A program made the position numbers and the translations under genes. From the NCBI RefSeq assembly GCF_030369675.1, contig NZ_CP128477.1, positions 2,894,001 to 2,958,000 of the forward strand: a stretch of DNA of 64,000 nucleotides. Direction: 5' to 3'. Shown piece after piece: positions 1-10,231 of this stretch. Position 1 is the stretch's first letter. Each line of letters begins with the position of its first letter. This DNA is from Peteryoungia algae (lineage in GTDB: Bacteria; Pseudomonadota; Alphaproteobacteria; Rhizobiales; Rhizobiaceae). Below the pieces are notes generated by a model. It made no database searches. It was not told the DNA's origin and saw only the letters and a list, made by a program, of their open reading frames with translations.

Positions 1-1
1 C

Positions 2-115
2 ATCGTCGACGCCTCGGTTTTTCCGAACATCACCGCTGGCAACATCAACGCCCCGACGATGATGGTCGCTGAAAAGGGTGCGGCGATGATCCTGGAAGAC
101 GCACAATCCGCCTGA
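2..115 (+). CDS. GMC-family oxidoreductase (choline dehydrogenase-like), C-terminal fragment
   Basis: Only the last 37 codons are in the window; the gene begins upstream of base 1. The peptide ends with the conserved C-terminal stretch of FAD-dependent GMC oxidoreductases: an IVDASVFP motif, then NITAGN and NAPTMM, then a final helix. In the family this segment covers the FAD and carries an active-site residue. The substrate (choline, another alcohol or a polyol) cannot be told from this fragment. The gene converges on the ATP synthase operon, with a hairpin between the two. Confidence 0.75.
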   Translation: MVDASVFPNITAGNINAPTMMVAEKGAAMILEDAQSA

Positions 116-130
116 CGGAATCCACAAAAA

Positions 131-154
131 AAGCCGGACTGAAAAGCCCGGCTT
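131..154 (-). terminator. Rho-independent terminator of the atp operon
   Basis: AAGCCGG (131-137) pairs with CCGGCTT (148-154). On the minus strand the stem is followed by a run of seven T, which is the classic form. It lies 28 bases beyond the atpC stop and also separates the operon from the converging GMC gene, for which the plus-strand T tract is weak. Confidence 0.8.
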
Positions 155-181
155 CAAAACTTGCCCGTCGTGACCGGCCCA

Positions 182-589
182 TCAGGCGGCGACGAGAACA
201 CCGTTCAGGTTGGTCAACTCGGCGAGATACTGCTCGAGCTTGGTGCGGTGTTCGTGATGCTCGACGCCTTCCAGTTCCTTGCGGGCCTCGTCGATGCGCT
301 TCGTCAGCGTATCCGGCGATATGTCGGCGAGCGAAACGGCAGATTCAGCCAGCAGCGTGCAGCCAGTCGGCAGAATGTCGGCGAAACCACCGAAAACCAC
401 ATACTTCGACACCTGACCGGAGGCGAGCTTCACAGTCACCACGCCCGGCTTGATCGTGGTCATCGTCGGCGCATGATTGGCCATGACGGTCATTTCGCCT
501 TCCGTTGCCGGAATGACGACTTCGCTTACCTGTTCGGAGAGCAGAAGGCGCTCGGGCGAAACGAGTTCAAAGTTGAAATTGTCGGCCAT
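182..589 (-). CDS. atpC: ATP synthase F1 subunit epsilon
   Basis: This is the epsilon subunit of the F1 rotor (135 residues), which forms the central stalk with gamma and restrains ATP hydrolysis. The N-terminal beta-sandwich is recognisable: it opens MADNFNFELVSPERLL and continues through the EMTVMANHAP region that contacts gamma and the c-ring. The C-terminal helical part is short, ending at NGVLVAA, as is usual in alphaproteobacteria. It is the last gene of atpHAGDC. A 69-base gap from atpD holds a perfect hairpin (621-644), and a terminator follows the stop. Confidence 0.97.
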   Translation of the reverse strand: MADNFNFELVSPERLLLSEQVSEVVIPATEGEMTVMANHAPTMTTIKPGVVTVKLASGQVSKYVVFGGFADILPTGCTLLAESAVSLADISPDTLTKRIDEARKELEGVEHHEHRTKLEQYLAELTNLNGVLVAA

Positions 590-620
590 GGTCGTTCACT
601 TCTCTGATGAAGGATGGAGC

Positions 621-644
621 GGCACGCGGGTCATCCCGCGTGCC
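621..644 (-). promoter_or_regulatory. Perfect 10-bp intercistronic hairpin between atpD and atpC
   Basis: GGCACGCGGG (621-630) pairs perfectly with CCCGCGTGCC (635-644) around a 4-base loop, between the atpD stop (659) and the atpC start (589). No T run follows on either strand, so it is not a standard terminator. Possible roles are an mRNA stability or processing element, or partial attenuation that lowers atpC output relative to atpD. The structure is seen in the sequence; the role is inferred. Confidence 0.6.
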
Positions 645-658
645 GGCATTCCGTTTGC

Positions 659-2140
<1,482 letters not shown>

Positions 2141-2146
2141 TTAACC

Positions 2147-3025
2147 TCAGAGCGCTTCCGCGCCCGAAATGATTTCAATGAGTTCCTTGGTGATCTGCGC
2201 CTGACGCTGGCGGTTGTACGAAAGCGTCAGCTTGTTGATCATCTCACCGGCATTGCGTGTCGCATTGTCCATGGCGCTCATCTTGGCGCCCATTTCACCC
2301 GCGACATTTTCGAGCAGGGCCCGGAAAATCTGAACCGAGATGTTGCGCGGAATGAGATCCTCGAGGATCCCTGCAGCATCCGGTTCGTATTCGTAGAGAG
2401 CAGCCGCGCCGCCCTGGGCAGGAGCCTCGGCCGGAGCGGCCGGGATGATCTGCTGGGCGGTCGGGATCTGGCTGATCACCGACTTGAACTCGGAATAGAA
2501 CAGCGTGCAGACGTCGAATTCACCACGCTCGAACATGCCGATGACCTTGCGGCCAATGGCATCCGCATCGGTAAAGCCGACACGCTTCACTTCGCGCAGG
2601 TCCACGCGTTCGACGATCATGTCGGCGAATTCGCGACGCAGGCTGTCGTAGCCCTTCTTGCCGACGCAGAAGAACTTGACCGTCTTGCCCTGGGCCAGCA
2701 GCTTGCGGGCGTGGTCACGAGCAAAACGTGCGATCGACGAGTTGAAGCCGCCGCAGAGACCACGTTCAGCGGTGCAGACGACGAGCAGATGCACGTCGTC
2801 CTTGCCGTTGCCCGTCATCAGACGCGGCGCGCTGTCGTCCGTACCCACTGCCTGCGCAATATTGGCCAGAACGGCGCCCATGCGCTGCGAGTACGGGCGG
2901 GCAGCCTCGGCCGCTTCCTGAGCGCGACGCAATTTCGCCGCGGCGACCATCTTCATCGCCTTGGTGATCTTCTGCGTCGCCTTGACGGAGGCGATCCGGT
3001 TTTTCAGATCCTTAAGTGAAGGCAT
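2147..3025 (-). CDS. atpG: ATP synthase F1 subunit gamma
   Basis: This is the central stalk subunit that couples proton-driven rotation to catalysis (292 residues). It has the expected paired terminal helices: an N-terminal [10 protein letters not shown]...[14 protein letters not shown] segment and a C-terminal [13 protein letters not shown]...[14 protein letters not shown] segment. [13 protein letters not shown] motif lies between them. The length is normal for alphaproteobacteria. It sits between atpA and atpD with short spacers. Confidence 0.98.
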   Translation of the reverse strand: MPSLKDLKNRIASVKATQKITKAMKMVAAAKLRRAQEAAEAARPYSQRMGAVLANIAQAVGTDDSAPRLMTGNGKDDVHLLVVCTAERGLCGGFNSSIARFARDHARKLLAQGKTVKFFCVGKKGYDSLRREFADMIVERVDLREVKRVGFTDADAIGRKVIGMFERGEFDVCTLFYSEFKSVISQIPTAQQIIPAAPAEAPAQGGAAALYEYEPDAAGILEDLIPRNISVQIFRALLENVAGEMGAKMSAMDNATRNAGEMINKLTLSYNRQRQAQITKELIEIISGAEAL

Positions 3026-3054
3026 CCGTTATCCGTCCTTGGCTTGAGCCTGAA

Positions 3055-4584
3055 TTAGGCGAAGTTCTTCGCGAAGCTATCGAGAGCCGCCTTGAGCTTG
3101 CCCTTGGTATCGTCGCTGATCGCCTTGTCGGTGCGGATGGCATCGAGAATGGCCTTGCCTTCCGAATGGAGGTAGGAGAGCAGGCCCTGTTCGAACTTGC
3201 CAACCTGGCTGACCGCGATCTTGTCGAGATAGCCGTTGACGCCAGCGAAGATGACCGCAACCTGTTCTTCCGTCTTCAGCGGCGAGAACTGCTGCTGCTT
3301 CAGGAGTTCCGTCAGGCGCGCACCACGATTGAGCAAACGCTGGGTGGCGGCGTCGAGGTCGGAACCGAACTGCGCGAAGGCGGCCATTTCGCGATACTGG
3401 GCAAGCTCGCCCTTGATCGAACCGGCAACCTGCTTCATCGCCTTGATCTGAGCGGCAGAACCAACGCGCGAAACCGACAGACCGACGTTAACGGCCGGAC
3501 GAATACCCTGATAGAACAGGTCGGTTTCAAGGAAGATCTGGCCATCGGTGATCGAGATCACGTTGGTCGGAATGAAGGCCGAAACGTCGTTACCCTGGGT
3601 TTCGATGACCGGCAAAGCGGTCAGCGAGCCGGCACCGGCAGCATCGCCCATCTTTGCAGCGCGCTCGAGAAGACGCGAATGCAGGTAGAAGACGTCGCCC
3701 GGATAGGCTTCGCGGCCCGGAGGACGGCGCAGCAGAAGCGACATCTGGCGGTAAGCAACAGCCTGCTTGGACAGGTCGTCATAGGCGATCAGGGCATGCA
3801 TGCCGTTGTCGCGGAAGTATTCGCCCATGGCGCAACCGGCAAACGGAGCCAGGTACTGCATCGGAGCCGGATCGGACGCGGTCGCCGCGATGATGATCGA
3901 GTACTGCAGCGCGCCACGCTCTTCGAGAACCTTGACGAACTGGGCAACGGTCGAGCGCTTCTGGCCGATAGCCACGTAAACGCAGTACAGCTTTTCGTTT
4001 TCCGGACCGTTGTCGTGCACAGCCTTCTGGTTAAGGAAGGTGTCGAGAATGATGGCGGTCTTGCCGGTCTGACGGTCACCGATAACGAGCTCGCGCTGAC
4101 CGCGGCCAACCGGGATCAGGGCGTCGATGGCCTTGAGGCCGGTCGACATCGGCTCGTGAACCGATTTGCGCGGGATGATGCCGGGAGCCTTGACGTCAAC
4201 GCGCGAACGCTTCGCAGCATTGATCGGGCCCTTGCCGTCGATCGGGTTGCCGAGCGCGTCAACGACGCGGCCAAGCAGTTCCGGACCAACCGGAACGTCG
4301 ACGATGGCGCCGGTCCGCTTGACGATGTCGCCTTCCTTGATGCCACGGTCTGCGCCGAAGAGAACCACACCGACATTGTCGGCTTCGAGGTTCAGCGCCA
4401 TGCCGCGGATGCCGCCTGGGAACTCGACCATTTCGCCGGCCTGGACGTTGTCGAGGCCGTAGACGCGGGCGATACCGTCACCGACGGACAGAACCTGGCC
4501 GACTTCGGAGACTTCTGCCTCTTTGCCGAAGTTCTTGATTTGATCTTTCAGAATTGCGGAAATTTCCGCGGCGCGGATATCCAT
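3055..4584 (-). CDS. atpA: ATP synthase F1 subunit alpha
   Basis: This is the non-catalytic nucleotide-binding subunit of F1 (509 residues). The P-loop GDRQTGKT is at about residues 169-176. The N-terminal [15 protein letters not shown] helix interacts with delta, and the family signature [14 protein letters not shown] is present. The start overlaps the atpH stop by one base (TGATG), so translation is probably coupled. Confidence 0.99.
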   Translation of the reverse strand: MDIRAAEISAILKDQIKNFGKEAEVSEVGQVLSVGDGIARVYGLDNVQAGEMVEFPGGIRGMALNLEADNVGVVLFGADRGIKEGDIVKRTGAIVDVPVGPELLGRVVDALGNPIDGKGPINAAKRSRVDVKAPGIIPRKSVHEPMSTGLKAIDALIPVGRGQRELVIGDRQTGKTAIILDTFLNQKAVHDNGPENEKLYCVYVAIGQKRSTVAQFVKVLEERGALQYSIIIAATASDPAPMQYLAPFAGCAMGEYFRDNGMHALIAYDDLSKQAVAYRQMSLLLRRPPGREAYPGDVFYLHSRLLERAAKMGDAAGAGSLTALPVIETQGNDVSAFIPTNVISITDGQIFLETDLFYQGIRPAVNVGLSVSRVGSAAQIKAMKQVAGSIKGELAQYREMAAFAQFGSDLDAATQRLLNRGARLTELLKQQQFSPLKTEEQVAVIFAGVNGYLDKIAVSQVGKFEQGLLSYLHSEGKAILDAIRTDKAISDDTKGKLKAALDSFAKNFA

Positions 4585-5150
4585 CAGCCAACCTCTTTCA
4601 GTGCAAGCTTAAGGGTGGAAAGTTTGGTGCGAAGAGACGTGTCGATCTGGCGCGAGCCGACCTTCACGATCAGGCCGCCGAGCAGGGAGGGATCGACCGT
4701 AACGGAGATCGAGACTTCCTTGCCGGTGACGCTCTTCAGCGCCGCTTTCAGTTCAGTTTCCTGCTCAGCCGACAGGGCATGAGCTGTGGTGACGTCAGCC
4801 GTGAGCTCGCCCTTGTGGCGGGCAACAGCCTGGCGATAGGCAGCCACCATGCCGGGAGCGGCAAACAGGCGGCGATTGCTTGCGACGACCTTCAGGAAGT
4901 TCAACACCATCGCGCTGAAACCGGCCTTTTCGCCGAGCGCGCCAATGGCCTTGACCTGGTCTTCAGCCGTGAAGACAGGCGACTGTACGAGGCGCTTCAG
5001 ATCGTCGCTCTCGTCGATCATCGCCTGGAAGCGGCTGAGATCGGCAGCGACGGCGTCGATAGCGCCAGCTTCGAGCGCAAGCTCGAAAAGCGACGATGCG
5101 TAACGCTCCGCCACGCCTGAAATCACTTGGGATGCGTCTGCCACGGGCAA
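4584..5150 (-). CDS. atpH: ATP synthase F1 subunit delta
   Basis: This is the peripheral-stalk subunit linking F1 to the b subunits. The conserved N-terminus ([23 protein letters not shown] in outline) begins only at a TTG codon at 5148-5150, preceded by AGGGAA. No ATG lies at that point. Starting there gives 188 residues, the usual rhizobial length. The longer reading up to 5285 adds about 45 residues unlike the family. It is the first gene of the F1 operon. The F0 genes are not in the window, as expected for alphaproteobacteria, where they form a separate operon. Confidence 0.93.
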   Translation of the reverse strand: MPVADASQVISGVAERYASSLFELALEAGAIDAVAADLSRFQAMIDESDDLKRLVQSPVFTAEDQVKAIGALGEKAGFSAMVLNFLKVVASNRRLFAAPGMVAAYRQAVARHKGELTADVTTAHALSAEQETELKAALKSVTGKEVSISVTVDPSLLGGLIVKVGSRQIDTSLRTKLSTLKLALKEVG

Positions 5151-5309
5151 AAAATTCCCTGATCTGGATCCAGGTAGCCGGACACCTCGAAAGAGGCCTC
5201 TCAAACTCCTGATATCGTTTTGTTTTCCCCAAAAACACAAGCGTCTAGTGCTTGCGTTTTCCGAATTTCGCGGTTCGTCTAGCATAGCAGGTCTAGACTC
5301 GCAACACGC

Positions 5310-5337
5310 GTATTAAAGGTTTGCTCCTTGAGAGCAA
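5310..5337 (-). promoter_or_regulatory. Candidate sigma-70-type promoter of atpHAGDC
   Basis: On the minus strand, TTGCTC (5332-5337) and TAATAC (5310-5315) are separated by 16 bases, about 160 bases before atpH. The -35 element sits in a small inverted repeat (TTGCTC...GAGCAA). A CAAGC/GCTTG hairpin (5238-5254) lies in the presumed leader. The assignment is by eye only. Confidence 0.35.
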
Positions 5338-5412
5338 GGCCCGGCTGCGTTTTTTTGTCCGAAACCGAGTCAATTCGACGAGATGGGCCGCCGCTGCGGC
5401 CGCAAACCGATC

Positions 5413-5796
5413 TTAAGTCAGACCAAAGACATAGGCGAGCGTCAGAGATGCGATAGCGGCCTGCACAACCAGAAGGAGAATATTGCGCCAGGTGGCGCCT
5501 TGATCGGACATGATGGAGAGGATGCGGGCAAAGGCCGATAGGCCGACGGCAGCACCGAAAGCCAGATAGACGGTCGGCTGTGCGAGGAGCAATGCTGTTC
5601 CGGCAAAGCCGACGACCAGGCCGCCGGCAGAGCGCACCGCACTCAGGCCCTCCGGACGCCCCTCGTTCGCCGTCAGGGCGAGCGCCTTGAGCGTAAGGCC
5701 GGGAGCGAAAAGCACGACGCATCCGATGAGGGCAGCAGTCGCAGCGGCGAGGAAGGCCAGTTGCTCGCCAAGTTCAGTGGGAAAGTAGAATTCCAT
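5413..5796 (-). CDS. Small four-helix membrane protein (DUF4345-like)
   Basis: This 127-residue protein is almost entirely hydrophobic. About four membrane segments are visible, beginning near residues 10-33, 58-75, 76-92 and 105-124, with short charged loops such as NEGRPEG and MSDQGATWRN. The overall pattern resembles the DUF4345 family of small inner-membrane proteins, whose function is unknown. It lies between priA and the atp operon on the same strand, with about 110 bases on the priA side and about 260 on the atp side, so operon membership is uncertain. Confidence 0.7.
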   Translation of the reverse strand: MEFYFPTELGEQLAFLAAATAALIGCVVLFAPGLTLKALALTANEGRPEGLSAVRSAGGLVVGFAGTALLLAQPTVYLAFGAAVGLSAFARILSIMSDQGATWRNILLLVVQAAIASLTLAYVFGLT

Positions 5797-5906
5797 GGAT
5801 CAACCCGCGTGAAAGAAACCGGGTGGCTTATGGCACGAAATGGACGGTCGCGGTATGGCCCTTGCGCGTCAGAATGAAACCGGCGCATCCGGCCGGGTCA
5901 AACGAC

Positions 5907-8120
5907 TCAAAGGAAGCTTTGGGGATCGACATCCACCTGCACCTGGATCGAGCGCCGCTCTTTCGGCCCGCGCTGCAGCATGCCGAGCACGAAGGCCTGC
6001 ATGTCGCTGTTGCGGCGCCCATGCACCAACAGCCGGAAGCGATGCCGGCCACGAATGAGAGCAAGTGGCGCTTCGGCGGGTCCGAGGATCATGATCCCGT
6101 TTTCCTGCGGCGCAGCCTGGCGGAGTCCGCGCGCATGCCCCTCGGCCTCTGCGCGCGTATCAGCGGAGACGATGATGGAGACCAGTCGGCCGAATGGCGG
6201 CAACTGCGCCCGCTCGCGCTCGGTGATCTCGCGTTCATAGAAGGCCGCCGCATCACCCGAGACGATTGCCTGCATCACGGGATGCTGCGGCTGGAAGGTC
6301 TGCAGAAGTCCGAGGCTCTTGCGCCCGGTGCGACCGGCACGGCCCGTGACCTGCGAGAGCAGCTGAAAGGTTCGCTCGGCGGCGCGGGGATCCCCGTTCG
6401 ACAGGCCGATATCGGCATCGATGATTCCGACCAGGGTCATCAGCGGAAAATTGTGCCCCTTGGCGACGAGCTGCGTGCCGATGACGATGTCCGCCTCGCC
6501 ATTGGCGATCGCCTCGAGCTCAAGCCTCAACCGTTTCACACCGCCGATGTCGGAAGAGAGCACCAGCGTCCGCGCCTCGGGGAAGTGTTTTTCCACCTCC
6601 TCCGCGATGCGCTCCACGCCCGGCCCGCAGGCGACGAGATGATCGAGCGTCCCGCATTCCGGGCAGGCGTTGGGTGTCGGCTCGTGATAGCCGCACTGGT
6701 GGCACTGGATCTGGCCACGAAAGCGGTGCTCGACGAGCCAGCTCGAACATTGCGGGCACTGGAAGCGGTGGCCGCAGACCCGGCACAGCGTCAGCGGCGC
6801 ATAGCCCCGCCGATTGAGGAAGAGTAGTGCCTGTTCTCCCCGCTCGACGGCCTTGCCGACGGAGCGCAGAAGGATCGGCGAGAGAAAGCCGCCTCGCTCC
6901 GGCGGAGCACGCCGCATGTCGATGAGATGCAGGTCCGGCATCGCAGCGTCTGCAAAGCGTGTCGGCAAATGAATGCGCGTGTAGCGTCCGGCGATGCAGT
7001 TGACCTGGCTCTCGACAGACGGCGTCGCCGAGACAAGCACGACGGGGAAATCCGCGATTCGCGCCCTGACCACCGCCATGTCGCGCGCATTGTAGAAGAC
7101 GCGATCTTCCTGCTTGAAGGCCGGATCATGCTCTTCGTCGACGATGATGAGCCCGAGGTTCTCGAAGGGCAGGAAAAGCGCCGAGCGCGCGCCGGCCACA
7201 ACCCTGATCTCTCCGGTCGCGACCTGACGCCAGACCTTTTCACGCGTGCGGGTCGCAAGATCGGAATGCCATTCGCCGGGCTTTGCGCCGAACCGATCCT
7301 GGAAACGCTCGAGGAAATTGGCGGTGAGCGCAATTTCCGGCAGCAGGATCAGCACCTGTTTGCCTTGTTTCAGCGTCTCGGCAATTGCCTCGAAATAGAC
7401 CTCCGTCTTGCCCGAGCCCGTCACGCCATCGATCAGGGAGACGGCAAAGCCACCCTTGTGCAGGCTCTGGAGGATTTCGTCGGCCGCCTCCTTCTGCGGC
7501 CCGGCCAGCCTGTGTTGCGCATAATCAGGATCGGGAGGAGCGACCAGCGGCGGCGGGGGCAGGAAGACCTGTTCAAACACGCCCTGCTTGAGCAGACCGT
7601 CAATGACGCTCGTCGAGACACCGCTGGCATGGGCAAGCCCGCTCTTCGTCCATGAAAGACCGTCAGAGGCGAGTTCCAGCACCTTTTGCCGCGCCGGCGT
7701 CAAACGCTCCGGCTGGTAGCCGGCATAGCGCAGCCCCTCGATCATCGGCTCGGGATCGAAGGCCGCTGGCGCGCGAAGCGCCATGCGGGCCACATAACCG
7801 GGTGGAGAAAGCGTATAGGCAGCCACCCAGTCGAGGAAGGTGCGCATGTGCTGGTCAAGCGGTGGGCAATCGAAGACCTTGGTGATTTCTCTGAGCTTCT
7901 TCGGATCGACGGACGCCCCCTCGCCGCCATCCCAGACCACGCCGATCACCTGTCGTGGCCCGAGCGGCACCTGCACGATGGCGCCTGGCTCCACCGTCAG
8001 GCCGTCTGGCACCGCATAGCTATAAGCCGTCGGCGCGGGCATGGGAACAAGTACCGGCACCACCTTGCGGCGCGGCATCTCGAACAGTTCCCCGAACAGG
8101 CTTTTCGAATCGTCCTTCAT
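5907..8120 (-). CDS. priA: Primosomal protein N', replication restart DNA helicase
   Basis: PriA is a 3'-5' superfamily 2 helicase that recognises stalled forks and reloads the replisome (737 residues). The N-terminal DNA-binding region is followed by Walker A GVTGSGKTE at about 232-240 and the DEEH box in IIVDEEHDPAFK. An eight-cysteine zinc-binding cluster follows (CRVCG, CPQC, CHQCG, CPECG), then helicase motifs V and VI (GTQLVAKGHNFP; QVTGRAGRTGRKS). An internal Met at about residue 15 (MPRRKVVPV) is an alternative start, because the first 14 residues are not typical of the family. Confidence 0.97.
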   Translation of the reverse strand: MKDDSKSLFGELFEMPRRKVVPVLVPMPAPTAYSYAVPDGLTVEPGAIVQVPLGPRQVIGVVWDGGEGASVDPKKLREITKVFDCPPLDQHMRTFLDWVAAYTLSPPGYVARMALRAPAAFDPEPMIEGLRYAGYQPERLTPARQKVLELASDGLSWTKSGLAHASGVSTSVIDGLLKQGVFEQVFLPPPPLVAPPDPDYAQHRLAGPQKEAADEILQSLHKGGFAVSLIDGVTGSGKTEVYFEAIAETLKQGKQVLILLPEIALTANFLERFQDRFGAKPGEWHSDLATRTREKVWRQVATGEIRVVAGARSALFLPFENLGLIIVDEEHDPAFKQEDRVFYNARDMAVVRARIADFPVVLVSATPSVESQVNCIAGRYTRIHLPTRFADAAMPDLHLIDMRRAPPERGGFLSPILLRSVGKAVERGEQALLFLNRRGYAPLTLCRVCGHRFQCPQCSSWLVEHRFRGQIQCHQCGYHEPTPNACPECGTLDHLVACGPGVERIAEEVEKHFPEARTLVLSSDIGGVKRLRLELEAIANGEADIVIGTQLVAKGHNFPLMTLVGIIDADIGLSNGDPRAAERTFQLLSQVTGRAGRTGRKSLGLLQTFQPQHPVMQAIVSGDAAAFYEREITERERAQLPPFGRLVSIIVSADTRAEAEGHARGLRQAAPQENGIMILGPAEAPLALIRGRHRFRLLVHGRRNSDMQAFVLGMLQRGPKERRSIQVQVDVDPQSFL

Positions 8121-8180
8121 CGGGCTGCAACTTGCCCCCTGAGGATCGGAAAGAAAACAGCCTTTATGCGGGTGGAGAGA

Positions 8181-9080
8181 TCAGCGGAAACTGCGGTCGG
8201 GATAGGCTGGCAGTTGATGGACCGTGAAGTCTTCCAGCGCCTTGGTCACCTCGGCGGGATCGCCGTCGAGCGCCTCGACCGGAATGAGATTGCCGACGGT
8301 GAAATCGAAGCGACCGCCGCGCTTGTTCAAAAGCTCGTAGAAAACGGTCATATCGCGCAGTTCCGTCGACCAGCGGGCGAACCAGTAGAACAGCCCGGAA
8401 TTGCGGGCCTTCATGTTTACCGGGAGGATCGGCAGATTGTATTTGCGCGCAAGCGAGATGGCAGAAGTCTTCCACGGCCGCTCGTTGAGCCGACCCTCGT
8501 CCCAGTAGGCGATACGACCCGAGGGAAAGAGGATCGTGGCGCGCCCCTCTTCGACTGCGCGCGTGGTGAGCTTGAGCGTTTCGCGTGCCTTGAGCTTCGA
8601 CTTGTGCTCCTCGCGCCACTCGACTGGAATGATGATCTCGGCCAGGCGGGGATTGACCCTGACGGCATCCCGGTTGGCAAAGAAGGTCATGTCCGGGCGG
8701 CAACCCTTGAGCAGATCATACATCGCCACGCCATCGGCAATGCCTGTGGGATGGTTGCTGACCAGAATGAATCCGCCGGACGAGGGAATGCGATCTGCAT
8801 GTCGCACCTGGATATCGAGGCCAAGCGCAGCACTCAGATAGTCGAAGACCTGCGGTCCGGGAAGGTTGGCCACGTCATTGGCAAACTGGATTGCCTTGTC
8901 GTAGCGAAGCACGCTGTAGAGGAAAGGCCGCATGGCCGGCCAGAGAGGGTGCTCGACGAGCCTTTGCCCACGCTCGGCAATCAGCGTGTCGACAATATGT
9001 CCGGGGCGGCCTTGAGAAAGAAGCGACAAGGTGTCGGTAACGCTAGCAAAGGTAGAGACGGGAGAACGGCGCATCAGCAA
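8181..9080 (-). CDS. PlsC-like lysophospholipid acyltransferase family protein
   Basis: This 299-residue protein has the lysophospholipid acyltransferase fold signatures. The catalytic motif reads VSNHPTGIADG, with five residues between His and Asp rather than the four of classical HX4D, as in the hemolysin-like/OlsA-related branch. The acyl-acceptor motif ILFPSGR follows. It probably transfers an acyl chain to a lyso- or amino-lipid at the inner membrane; the substrate cannot be fixed. It lies on the minus strand upstream of priA (60-base gap) and is divergent from xerC. A second Met two codons in is an alternative start. Confidence 0.85.
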   Translation of the reverse strand: MLMRRSPVSTFASVTDTLSLLSQGRPGHIVDTLIAERGQRLVEHPLWPAMRPFLYSVLRYDKAIQFANDVANLPGPQVFDYLSAALGLDIQVRHADRIPSSGGFILVSNHPTGIADGVAMYDLLKGCRPDMTFFANRDAVRVNPRLAEIIIPVEWREEHKSKLKARETLKLTTRAVEEGRATILFPSGRIAYWDEGRLNERPWKTSAISLARKYNLPILPVNMKARNSGLFYWFARWSTELRDMTVFYELLNKRGGRFDFTVGNLIPVEALDGDPAEVTKALEDFTVHQLPAYPDRSFR

Positions 9081-9220
9081 ATACCTCGCCAGAGATCCAG
9101 AGGCGTTCTGGCAGCCATTTGTGATCCGTTCATGACAGGCCCCGGCATTTGTCTTTCGTTAACCCTCCCGCGCCATCGTGGGTGGGGTTGCCAACAGCCA
9201 ACAACGCAAAAGGCGCGCAA

Positions 9221-10144
9221 TTGATCCCGGCAGATGAAAAACTTCTCGGCGAACGTGCCGCCTGGCTGGAAAGCCTTGGCGCAGAGCGCCGCCTGTCGGG
9301 CAACACGCTTGATGCCTATGAGCGTGACACACGCCAGTTCCTGCAATTTCTCTCCGCCCATGTCGGCGGCACCGTGAAGATCGACGACATCAAGGCGCTG
9401 CGGCCGGCGGATCTGCGCGGCTTCCTCGCCCAGCGTCGCAAGGAAGGTGCCGGTGCCAGGTCGCTCGGTCGACATCTGGCAGGCCTGCGCTCCTTCCTGC
9501 GCCATCTGGAACGCAAGGGCTTGGTGAATGCGGCGGGTGCAAGCGCGATCCGCTCGCCGAAGCAGCCGAAATCCCTGCCCAAGCCACTGAGTGGCCGCCA
9601 GGCCCTCGCGGTGGTCGCAATCGACACCCAGATGCATGACGAACCCTGGCTAGCTGCCCGCGACGCAGCAGTGCTGTCTCTGCTCTACGGCTGCGGTCTT
9701 CGTATCTCCGAGGCGCTCGGGCTCACGCCCAACGCATTTCAGGGCAGGCCGACCAGCCTGCGCATCACGGGCAAAGGTGGCAAGATGCGGCTCGTGCCCT
9801 TGCTTCCGGTCGTGACCGAAGCGGTGGAAACCTATTACAAGCTTTGCCCGTATCACCTTGAAGCCGACGCTCCCCTCTTCCGTGGTGCGCGGGGTGGGCC
9901 CTTGCAGCCAGCGATCATCCAGCGCGAAATGCAGAAGCTGCGCTCGGCGCTCGGCCTGCCCGATTCGGCAACGCCGCACGCCCTGCGCCATTCCTTCGCG
10001 ACGCATCTTCTGGGCAGTGGTGGCGACCTCCGGACGATCCAGGAACTGCTCGGCCATGCGAGCCTGTCGACCACGCAGATCTATACCGGCGTCGACAGCG
10101 CGCGGCTTCTCGACATCTATGACCGTGCCCATCCGCGCGCCTGA
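9221..10144 (+). CDS. xerC: Tyrosine recombinase XerC
   Basis: This is a site-specific recombinase of the XerC/D type, which resolves chromosome dimers at dif during division. All catalytic residues are visible: Arg (GLRISEAL, ~161), Lys (GKGGK, ~185), His and Arg (HALRHSF, ~253 and 256), His (LLGHASL, ~279) and Tyr (TQIYTG, ~288). The N-terminal core-binding domain starts at ERAAWLESLG. I place the start at TTG 9221, which has AAAGG seven bases upstream and gives 307 residues, close to rhizobial XerC. The frame stays open back to another TTG at 9149. No mobile-element context is seen, so this is the housekeeping enzyme. Confidence 0.92.
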   Translation: MIPADEKLLGERAAWLESLGAERRLSGNTLDAYERDTRQFLQFLSAHVGGTVKIDDIKALRPADLRGFLAQRRKEGAGARSLGRHLAGLRSFLRHLERKGLVNAAGASAIRSPKQPKSLPKPLSGRQALAVVAIDTQMHDEPWLAARDAAVLSLLYGCGLRISEALGLTPNAFQGRPTSLRITGKGGKMRLVPLLPVVTEAVETYYKLCPYHLEADAPLFRGARGGPLQPAIIQREMQKLRSALGLPDSATPHALRHSFATHLLGSGGDLRTIQELLGHASLSTTQIYTGVDSARLLDIYDRAHPRA

Positions 10145-10231
10145 AGCGTCCCAGCTCCGCCGTTAACCAAGATCCTTAATCGAACGTGAGGGCGCACTCT
10201 CCTATTCTCACCGCTTGTGACAGGAGATGAC

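Noticed and set aside
9221..10144. Integrase of a mobile element
   Set aside because: The sequence and length fit housekeeping XerC, and no attachment site, cargo or tRNA is nearby.
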